Origin: Salisaeta longa DSM 21114
Lineage (GTDB): Bacteria > Bacteroidota > Rhodothermia > Rhodothermales > Salinibacteraceae
Direction of reading: 5' to 3'
Length of the DNA stretch: 64,000 nucleotides
Assembly (NCBI RefSeq): GCF_000419585.1
Contig: NZ_ATTH01000001.1
Span: 2,581,001-2,645,000, forward strand
Shown here: in pieces, positions 32,828-41,882 of the stretch
How the letters are laid out: each line of letters starts with the position of its first letter
How positions within the stretch are numbered: position 1 is the stretch's first letter
Position numbers and translations under genes: made by a program
Notes under the pieces: generated by a model
What the model saw: only the letters and a program-made list of their open reading frames with translations
The model's database searches: none
Told to the model about the DNA's origin: nothing

Positions 32828-34441
32828 TTATGATGGGGGCAACACGGACACAACCCCACGGCGCGTGTGTCCGTCGGCCTGCACCCGGTAGCCGTACACG
32901 CCAGGCGGTAGGCTGTGTACGGAGAGCGCGTGGCGGTTGTAGCCCGCGCGTAGCGGCATCGTCTGGGCTATCTGCACCCGTCCGAGCCGGTCGACGAGGG
33001 TGATGCGGGCGTGGCGCGCCCCCGCCGCGGCGCGCACTACAACCTGCACCCGGCGGGTGGCCCGCAGCGGGTACGGCGGTTCGATTTGCGTGAGCGGCGG
33101 CGGCCAGAGGCGCGTCCATGCCACCGCGGTGCGCACGGCGGCCGTGCCGTCTGCGATGCCCCAGCCCGTGCGGTTGTTGGGGCGGCCCGGGTGCGAGGCC
33201 GTCTGCCGCAGGATGGCCCGCACCTGGAGGGGCCGGAGGCGCGGGTTGGCCTGCAGCATCTGCGCTGCGATGCCGCTCACCATGGGCGCGGCAAACGAGG
33301 TCCCGCCGCCGCGCACAAACGTATCGCGGCCGTTGGCAACAGCAACGCGCGTGCCCAGCGCTGCTACGTCGGGTTTGATGCGGCCGTCGGCCGTGGGGCC
33401 GCGTGCGCTAAACGAAGCGCGCGACGAGTCGGGGCGGACGGCGCCCACGGTGATCACCGAGTCGGCATCGGCCGGCGTGCCCACATAGTACCAGCAGCGT
33501 TCGGCGCGCGCGCAGCCGCCGTTGCCCGCGCTTGTAACGACCGTTACGCCCAGGGCCGCGGCCCGGTCGGCCGCACGCGTCGTCACCGCCGTGTCGCCAT
33601 CCAGCGCCGCCGGCATGTAGCTGCGTTCCCCCTCATCGAAGCGCGTGTAGCCCAGCGAGATGTTGACGACATCCACCCCTTGGCGCTCCAGCCACTCCAG
33701 GCCCGCCACAAAAAAGTCCTCTTCGATATTCCGCTCGTAGGGGGTGTGCTCGGTCGTTGCGGCCCACACGGTAGCGCCGTGCGCCGGCCCCACGTAGCGC
33801 CCCGGCTGGTAGCCCACCGCAACCGAGGCCACCATCTGGCCATGCTGGCCCTGCTGCGTGCCCGGCGTAAAATCGCGCAGCCCGCGCAGGCGGCCCGAGG
33901 CGCGCAGGGGCGCAAACACCGTGTGTTGGAAGCCGCGATACGAGGCATCCATAAACCCGAGGTGCACGCCGCGGCCATCGAAACCGTCGTCGAGGGCGCG
34001 CACGGCGTTTACGGTTGCGAGCTGCAACCCCGCGAGGCCCGGCTGTACCACCTCCGGAGCGCGCACGGCGGTCCGCTGCAACCGAAGGCCCAGCGGCTGC
34101 ACCCGGCGCACCATCGGCAGCGCCTCCACCGCCCGGCGCTCCGCGGGCGTCAAGGCCACGCTTACAGCGCCCAGCCACCGGCTGACGGTGCGTAGCGGAC
34201 CGGCGGTTGCCCGCAGCGCGCGCTGGGTAGCAGGCGGTAGCTGCCAGCAGTGCACGCCGTTGCGCCCCCGTAGCGCGCGCCGGGCCCGGGCCGCATCGGT
34301 CCCCGGACACGCCGCCGGCTGCCGCTCCAAAAACACCCAGAACGTGCGCTCCGCATCCGCAGGTGCCGACTGTCCGTGCGCCGCCCCCGCCGTGCAGAGC
34401 ACGAGAAGCCCCAGGCTCCAAAGTATTCGGCCGGTGCGCAT
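32828..34441 (-). CDS. Secreted S8 (subtilisin-like) peptidase with C-terminal sorting-like domain
   Basis: This 537-residue preproprotein has a signal peptide (ILWSLGLLVLCTAGAAHGQ, cleavage near residue 24) and a propeptide. The catalytic domain has Asp165 (GFMDASYRG), His200 (GQHGQMVAS), oxyanion Asn307 (SAGNGG) and Ser382 (GGGTSFAAP). Residues ~460-537 form a beta-rich domain (ITLVDRLGRVQ, then LPPGVYGYRV) resembling type IX secretion sorting domains of Bacteroidota. A long frame continues upstream of the ATG, but it only reflects the overlapping exchanger gene, which ends 2 bp upstream. Two Cys pairs could form disulfides. Confidence 0.85.
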   Translation of the reverse strand: MRTGRILWSLGLLVLCTAGAAHGQSAPADAERTFWVFLERQPAACPGTDAARARRALRGRNGVHCWQLPPATQRALRATAGPLRTVSRWLGAVSVALTPAERRAVEALPMVRRVQPLGLRLQRTAVRAPEVVQPGLAGLQLATVNAVRALDDGFDGRGVHLGFMDASYRGFQHTVFAPLRASGRLRGLRDFTPGTQQGQHGQMVASVAVGYQPGRYVGPAHGATVWAATTEHTPYERNIEEDFFVAGLEWLERQGVDVVNISLGYTRFDEGERSYMPAALDGDTAVTTRAADRAAALGVTVVTSAGNGGCARAERCWYYVGTPADADSVITVGAVRPDSSRASFSARGPTADGRIKPDVAALGTRVAVANGRDTFVRGGGTSFAAPMVSGIAAQMLQANPRLRPLQVRAILRQTASHPGRPNNRTGWGIADGTAAVRTAVAWTRLWPPPLTQIEPPYPLRATRRVQVVVRAAAGARHARITLVDRLGRVQIAQTMPLRAGYNRHALSVHSLPPGVYGYRVQADGHTRRGVVSVLPPS

Positions 34442-34443
34442 GA

Positions 34444-35376
34444 CTACAGGTACGGGACGATCAGATAGCCCATGTAGGCCACAAAGCCGCTTACCAGCAA
34501 GCCCCCCTCCCAGCGCGCCAACTCGTAATGGGTGCGCGCCAGGGGCAACAGCAACAATGCAAATCCAATCATCACCGGAAAGTGAATCCGCAGCGCTGCA
34601 GCATCCACATCCAGCGGACGAAACAGCGCCACGAGGCCCACCACAAACAGGACGTTGAGCATGTTGCTGCCCACCACGTTGCCAAACGAGAGATCGGCTT
34701 CGTCTTTGAGCGTGCCCACGAGCGACGCGGCCAGCTCGGGCAGGCTCGTGCCCAGCGCCACCACGGTGAGGCCCACCACGGCATGATCGATGCCGAAGCG
34801 GTCGGCCATCGAGACGGCGCTCTCCACCATCCAGTGTGCGCCAACGGCCAGCCCCACAATGCCGCCCACGATGTAGAGCGTGCGGCGGACGCCAGAGACG
34901 CCGACCTCCTCGGCAGACACCGCCTCGGCCGTGCGGCCCTGCGACGCCAGGTACGTAAGCAGCGCCACCAGGCCCACCAGCAGGATGCCGCCGTCGAGCG
35001 CCGTAACCGCGCCGTCCCACGCCAATCCGTAAAACACGAGCATGGTAAGCAGCATGAACGGATACTCCTTTTTGAGCACCGGCGCCTGCACGGTAAGCGG
35101 CACCACCAACGCGCAGACGCCCAGGATAAGCGCGATGTTGGCAATGTTGGAGCCCACGATGTTGCCCAGCGCCAGCGCCGACTCGCCCTGTACGGCGGCA
35201 AGGAGGTTCACCACAAACTCGGGCATCGAGGTGCCCAGCGCCACGATGGTGAGGCCTACCAGGATGGGACGGATGCCGTAGCGGAGTGCGACGCTTGACG
35301 CCCCGGCAATGAGGCCCTCCGCTCCGTAGTACAGCGCGATGAGCCCAACAACGAACAGTGCAACATCAACCAGCAT
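34444..35376 (-). CDS. CaCA-family Na+/Ca2+ exchanger (YrbG-like)
   Basis: This 310-residue inner-membrane antiporter has ten hydrophobic segments and the two inverted alpha-repeats that define the family. Repeat 1 is VALGTSMPEFVVN with GNIVGSNIANI; repeat 2 is VALGTSLPELAAS with GNVVGSNMLN. Glu and Asn residues in these motifs bind the cation. It would expel Ca2+ (or another cation) using the Na+ gradient, which fits a salt-loving host. It is 26 bp downstream of the cytidine deaminase and 2 bp upstream of the subtilase, so all three form one operon. Confidence 0.9.
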   Translation of the reverse strand: MLVDVALFVVGLIALYYGAEGLIAGASSVALRYGIRPILVGLTIVALGTSMPEFVVNLLAAVQGESALALGNIVGSNIANIALILGVCALVVPLTVQAPVLKKEYPFMLLTMLVFYGLAWDGAVTALDGGILLVGLVALLTYLASQGRTAEAVSAEEVGVSGVRRTLYIVGGIVGLAVGAHWMVESAVSMADRFGIDHAVVGLTVVALGTSLPELAASLVGTLKDEADLSFGNVVGSNMLNVLFVVGLVALFRPLDVDAAALRIHFPVMIGFALLLLPLARTHYELARWEGGLLVSGFVAYMGYLIVPYL

Positions 35377-35402
35377 GGACGTATCCGAAAAGGGTCAGGA
35401 GG

Positions 35403-36194
35403 TTAAGCGTTCAGCATTGTGCGCCCGTTAAACGAATCGGGCAGGAGGTCGGGGACGGCTGCCTGATGAACCGCCGAGTCATCGCCACGATCCATAATGA
35501 CCGTGGCCTGCGGCGCGTGCTCCACGAGCCATTGCCGGCAGGCCCCGCAGGGCGACCCGTGGGGATCGCGCAGGCAGGTAAGGTAGAGCCGATCGGCCGG
35601 GTGCAAGCCATATGAGCGGGCCGTGCCCAGGGCATTGCGCTCGGCACACAGGATGCGCGCCCAGTCCGGATGCTCCACGTTCACCCCGGACACCCACCCG
35701 TTCGTTGTTTCGAGCACAGCGCCCACCGGAAACGCCGAAGCCGGGACATAGGCCCGCTCCGCCACGCGGCGCGCCAGGGCCCGGCCGGCCGCGTCATCAA
35801 CCGGCGCCGCCTCCAAGAGCGGCGACAGCGGATCGCCGATCTGCTCGGGCCCGTGCCTGCCGTGCACGTGCCACACGCGGTCGGTTGTCGGCGTGAGGGG
35901 CACGGAAAGCCCTTCCAGGTAGGTGGCCTCCTCGGGGCGCACGGGCCGGCTGCAGGCCACGCCCACGATGCGCGCGGTGGCCTGCAGCGCCACCGCCGTG
36001 GTGAACGCGTTGTGCAGCGCAGGCAGGGTGAGCGAGAACGACGCGCTCTCGACGCGCACGCCGGGAATCCAGTGGCCGTCGGTGAGGAGCAGCGCAGCGC
36101 CCACCGGTGCCTCCGAGAAGGGAACGTACGCCCGTGGGGCCGCCGTTTCGGCACAGTTCAAGAGGGCGGCGAGCCAGGGGGGCGAAGCATCCAT
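35403..36194 (-). CDS. cdd: Cytidine deaminase, two-domain type with swapped order
   Basis: The 263-residue protein deaminates (deoxy)cytidine to uridine. The C-terminal domain is catalytic: CAERNALG gives zinc ligand Cys183 and proton shuttle Glu185, and SPCGACRQW gives Cys216 and Cys219. The N-terminal domain keeps the fold (YVPFSEAPVGAALLL, then ESASFSLTLPAL) but has lost the zinc site. The E. coli-type enzyme has its catalytic domain first and its degenerate domain (with ENAAFNPTLPPL) second. The start is the ATG giving MDASPPW. Confidence 0.85.
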   Translation of the reverse strand: MDASPPWLAALLNCAETAAPRAYVPFSEAPVGAALLLTDGHWIPGVRVESASFSLTLPALHNAFTTAVALQATARIVGVACSRPVRPEEATYLEGLSVPLTPTTDRVWHVHGRHGPEQIGDPLSPLLEAAPVDDAAGRALARRVAERAYVPASAFPVGAVLETTNGWVSGVNVEHPDWARILCAERNALGTARSYGLHPADRLYLTCLRDPHGSPCGACRQWLVEHAPQATVIMDRGDDSAVHQAAVPDLLPDSFNGRTMLNA

Positions 36195-36363
36195 ACGGCG
36201 TGCGGCGGGGCAATCGGGAATCCAGGGACCGGCAGTATCGCTTGATTCACCGAAAGTTTCGCAGAACGCGGCTTGCATTGGCGCGGCCGGCGCGCAAGGT
36301 TGTACGGCAGCGGCCCAGTGCGTATGCTAAAGCACGCACGCAATTGGAGCAGCTGTAGCATAG

Positions 36364-36452
36364 GCCGGAGTGGCGGAATCGGCAGACGCAACGGACTTAA
36401 AATCCGTTGGTGCTTGTGCACCGTGTGGGTTCGAGTCCCACCTCCGGCACCA
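36364..36452 (+). tRNA. tRNA-Leu (UAA)
   Basis: The acceptor stem GCCGGAG (36364-36370) pairs with CTCCGGC (36442-36448), and ACCA follows, so CCA is encoded. The anticodon loop CTTAAAA gives anticodon UAA. A long variable arm typical of tRNA-Leu and the T-loop GGTTCGAGTCC are present. A toxin-antitoxin pair lies immediately downstream on the other strand. Confidence 0.95.
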
Positions 36453-36506
36453 TTTCGAGGGACCAAATGCCTTGAGCTGTCTGGAATCGGCGGCCCGCTG
36501 GGTTTT

Positions 36507-36866
36507 CTACTGGTCCTTTCCTGTCGTCTGCAGCTCCTCCAGAATTGCTTGGAGGTGCAGCTGTACCTCGGGAAAGTCTTCATGGACCGCATTCCATACG
36601 ACCTCCAGGTTCACAGCGAAGTACTGGTGAGCAAGGATGTCTCGCATGCCAGCCATTTTGCGCCATGGCACATCGGGATAGCGCTTCTGAATTGACTCGT
36701 CGATCTGTTTCGTTGCCTCTCCAATAATCTCGAAGGCTCGCTGCAGGGCGTACTGCGTGCGCCGGTCGCCTTCCAGTGCTTCGAACGTCACGTCTTCGAC
36801 GAACGCTTCGGCCGCGTCCATGGCCTCCACAATGTCGAGAATGTACTGCGTCTGGCCACGGCTCAC
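36507..36866 (-). CDS. hepT: HepT-like toxin (DUF86)
   Basis: This 119-residue HEPN protein is the toxin of the HepT/MntA system. It carries the RNase motif R-x4-H in MRDILAHQYF, and helices typical of DUF86 (YILDIVEAMDAAEAFVED, YALQRAFEIIGEATKQI). Its start overlaps the stop of the nucleotidyltransferase gene by 4 bp. In characterised pairs, MntA AMPylates HepT near this motif to block it. The gene lies 55 bp from tRNA-Leu. Confidence 0.85.
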   Translation of the reverse strand: MSRGQTQYILDIVEAMDAAEAFVEDVTFEALEGDRRTQYALQRAFEIIGEATKQIDESIQKRYPDVPWRKMAGMRDILAHQYFAVNLEVVWNAVHEDFPEVQLHLQAILEELQTTGKDQ

Positions 36867-37171
36867 AGGTATTCCACCTCCCGGCGGATGTTGTCGGCCG
36901 CAGGGCCTTCTTTTAGCGCATCCGGCATGCCCAGATCCACCGAAAGGCCGAGCGTATCTTCGAGGTAGTGCTTGAGTCCAATGAAATCGAAGAGCCCCGG
37001 CGTCTCGGTGAAGGTCACGAGCAGGTCCAGGTCGCTCGCCTCGGTTTGTTCCTCGCGCACGTATGAGCCACAGATGCCGAGCTGCTCCACGTGGTAGCGC
37101 TCGCGCAGGACAGGCATCTCGGCCCGGAGCTGCCGCCGAATGGCGTCGAGGGTGCGCATGGATGGTATCAT
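36863..37171 (-). CDS. mntA: MntA-type nucleotidyltransferase antitoxin
   Basis: This 98-102-residue minimal nucleotidyltransferase carries the GSYVREEQ...SDLDLLV motif (GSx10DxD pattern) that binds Mg-ATP. It is the antitoxin that modifies HepT. Two starts are possible: ATG at 37171 (MIPSMRT) or ATG at 37159. The first overlaps the stop of an upstream frame as ATGA, which favours it if that frame is translated. Confidence 0.85.
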   Translation of the reverse strand: MIPSMRTLDAIRRQLRAEMPVLRERYHVEQLGICGSYVREEQTEASDLDLLVTFTETPGLFDFIGLKHYLEDTLGLSVDLGMPDALKEGPAADNIRREVEYL

Positions 37172-37449
37172 CGGTTAAGGGACAGTATGTGTACGCTGTT
37201 TCCCCTTGGAGCGTTCAGGAAAATCGAGCCGCCTGAATCGATCGTCTCGATGAGGTCCGAGAGCGCCATCGGCCCCGGTTGCCTAGCACGTTGAGAAGTC
37301 TCCGCTGGAGCGGAGATAGGTCGTGCGTGGTGCGCCAAGGGCCGCCCGGCCTTGGCGTGCTTCAGCAGGCGGGAACTTTGGGTGACGGCCATGCACGTAA
37401 AGCGCTGTGGAACAGAAATGCCATCGATAACCCCACAATTTTTTCTCAT
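37168..37449 (-). pseudogene. Possible frameshifted helix-turn-helix remnant upstream of mntA
   Basis: One frame ends GPMALSDLIETIDSGGS and stops overlapping the mntA start (ATGA). In the adjacent frame just upstream, the sequence LSPLQRRLLNVLGNRG would join it naturally if one base were shifted. Together they resemble a small winged-helix domain. The rest of the frame shows nothing recognisable. This is tentative. Confidence 0.3.
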
Positions 37450-37592
37450 GCCTACATGATTATGATCGCGCCATTCCGCCAGCCGCCCATTCAGGAGAAG
37501 AGAACTCGATGAGCAGTTGTACGCTCGGAGTTAAAATCGTGCCCGGCTTCCGAAAACCGTCCGGCTGGGCGCAGCGTTAGGGCTGCTCCACT

Positions 37593-38648
37593 GTGCCCTG
37601 GAACCGCCCGCTCCGTATGCCCCGCCGCCCGCTCCTGTTGAGCCTTGGATTGCTGCTCGCGGTGGGCGGGTCGGTGGTGGGGGCGACGGCTATGGGCAGC
37701 GTAGAGGTGTCGTGGACGCTGGCCGCGCGCGTCCTGTGGGCGCAGCTGGGCGGGCCGCCGGTCGACGCGCCGGTGGCCGCGCGTATCGTGTGGCAGCTGC
37801 GCCTTCCCCGCGCGGTGCTCGCGCTCCTTGTGGGCGGCGGCCTCTCGGTGGTGGGCGTCGCCATGCAGGCGCTGGTGCGCAATCCGCTGGCCGAGCCGTA
37901 CGTGCTGGGCATCTCCAGCGGTGCCTCGGCCGGGGCCTCGCTGTTCTACCTGGGCTTTCTGCCGCCGCTCGTGGCGCGCCACGTCTCCATGCCGCTGGCG
38001 GCAGTGGGGGGCGGATGGGCCACGCTGCTGGTGGTGTACGCCGTGGCCCAGCGCGGCGCGCGCCTGTCCATCCCCCGCCTGCTGCTCGCGGGCGTCGCCC
38101 TCTCGGCCCTGATGGGCGCCGTCACCTCCTTCATCACGTTTGCGTCGCCGGAGCCCGACAAACTGCGGGCGGTGCTGTTTTGGCTGCTGGGCTCGCTAAG
38201 CGGCACGCAGTGGACCATGCTGACGGTACCGGCGGTCGTTACGCTTAGCGGGGGCGTGGTGCTGTGGGCCCTGGCCCGTCCGTTGGATGCGTTCCTCCTG
38301 GGCGAGGAGGCCGCACTGCACCTGGGGGTGCCCGTCGAGACGCTCAAGCACGTGCTGCTCGCTCTCGCGGCCCTCATCACCGGCACCCTCGTGGCCGTCT
38401 CGGGCGCCATCGGCTTTGTGGGGCTCATCGTGCCGCATGCCGTGCGCGCGGTGGTGGGCGTGCCGCACCGGCGCGTGCTGCCGCTCAGCTTCCTCGGCGG
38501 CGCCCTCTTCCTCTTGTGGGCCGACGTGGCGGCGCGGAGCCTCCTGCCCGGACAGGAACTTCCCGTGGGCATCCTCACGGCCCTGTGCGGCGTGCCGTTC
38601 TTTCTGATGCTGCTGCGCCGCGGCACCTACCACTTCGGGATCTCCTGA
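37593..38648 (+). CDS. FecCD-family ABC transporter permease
   Basis: This 343-351-residue permease has about ten hydrophobic helices and the BtuC/FecCD signatures: RLPRAVLALLVGGGLSVVGVAMQALVRNPLAEPYVLG and GAIGFVGLIVPHAVRAVVG. It would import a siderophore or cobalamin. No ATPase or binding-protein gene is next to it, so it is either an orphan or works with components elsewhere. GTG at 37593 and ATG at 37617 are both possible starts. I found no cobalamin riboswitch upstream. Confidence 0.85.
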   Translation: MPWNRPLRMPRRPLLLSLGLLLAVGGSVVGATAMGSVEVSWTLAARVLWAQLGGPPVDAPVAARIVWQLRLPRAVLALLVGGGLSVVGVAMQALVRNPLAEPYVLGISSGASAGASLFYLGFLPPLVARHVSMPLAAVGGGWATLLVVYAVAQRGARLSIPRLLLAGVALSALMGAVTSFITFASPEPDKLRAVLFWLLGSLSGTQWTMLTVPAVVTLSGGVVLWALARPLDAFLLGEEAALHLGVPVETLKHVLLALAALITGTLVAVSGAIGFVGLIVPHAVRAVVGVPHRRVLPLSFLGGALFLLWADVAARSLLPGQELPVGILTALCGVPFFLMLLRRGTYHFGIS

Positions 38649-38819
38649 GCACTTGTGGCTGCGCCGGATGCATCGCCTCCCGCGTCATTGTGCACGCTAC
38701 ACTGCCCGATATCGCCAAACTGTCCAGAAATTTTACAGGAAGAACCCGCACCGTGCTGTTTCGCTCGGATCGCTTCGTTTTCTTTTCCATCCGGTATTTT
38801 CTTGAAAGCACCACCGCTC

Positions 38820-40472
38820 ATGCCTTCCTCGGTTCGCGAACGCACGGCGTGTATTCACCTTCCGCATACCTCGTACGAGGCCAACGGAGCCGCCTCGCCG
38901 GTGCGCCTGTGCGTGATTGACCTGGGCACCAACTCCTTCCACGCCGTCATTGTGGATGCCCACCCCAACGGCAGCTTCAAGGTCATCGACCGCATGAAGG
39001 AAATGGTGCGCCTGGGCGAGCACGGGCTGATGGATCATGTGCTGCCGCCCGAGGCCATGGAGCGCGGCGTGCAAGCCCTGCGGCGTATCGATCTGCTGGC
39101 GCGGGGGTGGAACGTCCGCGAGTTTCTTGCCTACGCCACAAGCGCAATCCGCGAGGCCCAAAACGGCGGGGCGTTCATCGAGCGCGTGTGGGACACCCTT
39201 GGCCTGCGCATCCGGCCGATCAGCGGAGCGCAGGAAGCCCAGCTCATCTATCAGGGCGTCGCGCGGGCCGTCGACCTCTCGGAGCCGTCGATGATTGTGG
39301 ACGTGGGCGGCGGCTCGGTGGAGTTTATCGTCGTGGCCAAGGGCACGGTGCACCTCGCCACGAGCCTAAAACTGGGGGCGGCCCGCATGACCGAGCAGTT
39401 CGTGACGACCGACCCCATCACGCCGGATGAGCAGGACGCGATGCGCGCGCATTTTCGCATGTCGCTGGAAGCGGTTCTGGAGGCGGCGCGGGCCCACCGC
39501 GTCGAGACCATCGTGGGCTCGTCGGGCACGGTCAAGAGCCTGGCCCGCGTGTGCGTGAATGCCCACGGCGATGGCGAGCGCACCATCTTCCAGCAGGACC
39601 TCGCCGCCGGCGACTTTCGGACGGCCCTGCGCCGCGTGATTGACGCGGCCGCCGAGGAGCGCATGGCCCTGGCGGCCATCGACCCGCAACGCGCCGATCA
39701 GATTGGCGCGGGGGCGCTGCTCATGGACGAGCTGCTCGCCCAGCTTCCCATCCGGCGCCTGCGGGTGTCGTCGCACGCCCTGCGCGAGGGCATGGTGGTG
39801 CAGTTTATTGAAGACAACTACCAGCGGCTGCGCTACCTGGCGCCGTTCCGCACGGTGCGGCGCCGCAGCGTCTACGAGATTGGCTTCCGCTTCTCGTGGG
39901 AGGAGCAGCATGCCCAGCACGTGGCTGCCACCGCGGGGCTTCTCTTCGACGTGTGCGCGCCGTTGTACGCGGGCCCTGCCGCCGATGCCGAGCTGCTGGA
40001 GTACGCGGCCCTGCTCCACGACGTGGGCTACCACATCAACCACCCCGACCACCACCTCCACTCGCATTACCTGATCCAGAACGCCGATCTGCGCGGGTTT
40101 CAGCCGCTGGAGGTCTCCATCATTGCCCTTGTGGCCCGCTATCACCGCGGCGCGTCGCCCGACGCCACGCACCCGTCCTTTGCTGCCCTCACGCCCGCGC
40201 AGCAGCAGCGCGTGCGGAAGCTGAGCGTGCTGCTACGCATTGCCGAGGGCCTCGACCGGAGCCACTTCCAGAACGTGCGCGCCCTGCGGCTCGCCCTCAC
40301 CAGCGAACGCTTAACCCTTGCCCTGCATACCAACGCCGATCCGGAGCTTGAAGTGTGGGCCGTGCGGCAAGAAGCGGCGCGCTTTGAAGACACCTTCGGG
40401 CGCACGCTCACCGTCACCACCACCGACGACCTGCTCACGGGCAACGTGCCGCCTGCTGCAATGGCCCCCTAA
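38820..40472 (+). CDS. ppx: Ppx/GppA phosphatase with HD domain
   Basis: This ~550-residue protein has an N-terminal actin-like Ppx/GppA fold. The phosphate-binding motifs are VIDLGTNSFHAVIVD and VDVGGGSVEF, with GSSGTVKSLARV after them. A C-terminal HD domain follows (AALLHDVGYHINHPDHHLHS). It would hydrolyse polyphosphate or pppGpp. I used the ATG giving MPSSVRERTA; an open frame extends 55 codons upstream without similarity. The NtrC-type regulator follows 33 bp downstream. Confidence 0.88.
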   Translation: MPSSVRERTACIHLPHTSYEANGAASPVRLCVIDLGTNSFHAVIVDAHPNGSFKVIDRMKEMVRLGEHGLMDHVLPPEAMERGVQALRRIDLLARGWNVREFLAYATSAIREAQNGGAFIERVWDTLGLRIRPISGAQEAQLIYQGVARAVDLSEPSMIVDVGGGSVEFIVVAKGTVHLATSLKLGAARMTEQFVTTDPITPDEQDAMRAHFRMSLEAVLEAARAHRVETIVGSSGTVKSLARVCVNAHGDGERTIFQQDLAAGDFRTALRRVIDAAAEERMALAAIDPQRADQIGAGALLMDELLAQLPIRRLRVSSHALREGMVVQFIEDNYQRLRYLAPFRTVRRRSVYEIGFRFSWEEQHAQHVAATAGLLFDVCAPLYAGPAADAELLEYAALLHDVGYHINHPDHHLHSHYLIQNADLRGFQPLEVSIIALVARYHRGASPDATHPSFAALTPAQQQRVRKLSVLLRIAEGLDRSHFQNVRALRLALTSERLTLALHTNADPELEVWAVRQEAARFEDTFGRTLTVTTTDDLLTGNVPPAAMAP

Positions 40473-40505
40473 CGCTGGCAATCCCCAAGGCTCACCCACT
40501 GCGCC

Positions 40506-41882
40506 ATGCCCACCATCCTGGTTGTTGACGACGAAGGAAGCATCCGCCGCACGCTGCGGGAAATTCTGGAGTATGAGGACTACGCGGTCGACGTGGCCAC
40601 CGAGGGCAGCGAAGCCCTCACCATGCTCCGCGAAACCACGTACGATGCCGTGCTGCTCGACATCAAGATGCCCGCCCCCGATGGCATGGAGGTCCTGCGC
40701 ACCCTGGCCGACGAACAGCCCACGCTGCCCGTCATCATGATCAGCGGCCACGCCACCATCGAGACCGCCGTGGAGGCCACCAAGCTCGGCGCGTACGACT
40801 TCATCGAGAAGCCGCCCGACCTCAACCGCCTGCTCGTCACCGTTCGCAATGCGCTCGACCGCAACACGCTGGAGGTGGAAAATCAGCGCATGCGGCAAAT
40901 GATTACCGAGCAGGCCGGCGACCTCTCCCCCATCATCGGCGAGAGCGACGCCATTGCCGACATCAAGGCCACCATCGACCGGGTGGCCGCCACCGAGGCG
41001 CGCGTGCTCATCACCGGCGAAAACGGTACGGGCAAGGAGCTGGTCGCGCGGTGGATCCACCAGAAGTCGGGCCGTGCCGACGCGCCCCTCGTGGAGGTCA
41101 ACTGCGCGGCCATCCCCAGCGAGCTGATCGAGAGTGAGCTGTTTGGCCACGAAAAGGGCAGCTTCACCGGCGCCACGCAGCAGCGCATCGGTAAGTTTGA
41201 GCAGGCCGACGGCGGTACGCTCTTCCTTGACGAAATTGGCGACATGAGCGCCTCGGCCCAGGCGAAGGTGCTACGTGCCCTGCAAGAATCGACCATCCAG
41301 CGCGTGGGCGGAGGCCAGCCCATCGAGGTGGACGTGCGCGTGGTTGCGGCCACGAACAAAGACCTGATGGCCGAGATGGAGGAGGGCCGCTTTCGGGAAG
41401 ACCTGTACCATCGCATTGGCGTCATCCTGATTGACGTGCCGCCGCTGCGGCATCGCCGCGACGATATTCCGCCGCTCGCGCGCCACTTCGCCCAGCACCT
41501 GGCCCGCCGGCACGGCATGCAGCCCCGCACCTTTACCGACGCGGCCATTCAGCACCTCCGCCAAGCCCCGTGGCGCGGCAATGTGCGCGAGCTGCAGAAC
41601 GTGGTCGAGCGGCTGCTCATCCTGGCCGACGGCGACACCATCACCGCCGAAGCCGTAGAGCGCCACATTGGCCCCTCGGCGCCCGGCGACTCGCTGGCTA
41701 CCGACCTCATCCACAGCCACGAGGACTTCACCGAAGCCCGCGATGCCTTCGAGCGGGCCTTCATCCAGCACAAGCTCAATGCGCACGACTGGAACGTGAG
41801 CCAAACGGCGGAAACCATCGGCATCCAGCGCTCGCATCTCTACAACAAGCTCAACAAGTACGGCATCGAGCGGGGCGACTAA
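40506..41882 (+). CDS. Sigma-54-dependent response regulator, NtrC family
   Basis: The 458-residue regulator has a receiver domain with phospho-acceptor Asp52 (VLLDIKMP). An AAA+ domain with Walker A GENGTGKE (171-178), the sigma-54 contact loop GSFTGA (218-223) and Walker B GGTLFLDE (236-243) follows. The C-terminal Fis-type helix-turn-helix reads WNVSQTAETIGIQRSHLYNKL. It would activate sigma-54 promoters on phosphorylation. No histidine kinase is adjacent. It shares direction with ppx, 33 bp apart. Confidence 0.92.
   Translation: MPTILVVDDEGSIRRTLREILEYEDYAVDVATEGSEALTMLRETTYDAVLLDIKMPAPDGMEVLRTLADEQPTLPVIMISGHATIETAVEATKLGAYDFIEKPPDLNRLLVTVRNALDRNTLEVENQRMRQMITEQAGDLSPIIGESDAIADIKATIDRVAATEARVLITGENGTGKELVARWIHQKSGRADAPLVEVNCAAIPSELIESELFGHEKGSFTGATQQRIGKFEQADGGTLFLDEIGDMSASAQAKVLRALQESTIQRVGGGQPIEVDVRVVAATNKDLMAEMEEGRFREDLYHRIGVILIDVPPLRHRRDDIPPLARHFAQHLARRHGMQPRTFTDAAIQHLRQAPWRGNVRELQNVVERLLILADGDTITAEAVERHIGPSAPGDSLATDLIHSHEDFTEARDAFERAFIQHKLNAHDWNVSQTAETIGIQRSHLYNKLNKYGIERGD

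Noticed and set aside
32700-33119. A 139-codon minus-strand frame downstream of the subtilase
   Set aside because: Most of it is a shadow of the subtilase 3' end, and the remaining ~45 codons have no start codon.
34442-35020. A longer frame for the subtilase, extending 193 codons upstream
   Set aside because: The extension is antisense-free shadow of the exchanger gene in another frame; a clear signal peptide starts at 34441.
37172-37592. Cobalamin riboswitch upstream of the FecCD permease
   Set aside because: No B12-box-like segment could be found by eye.
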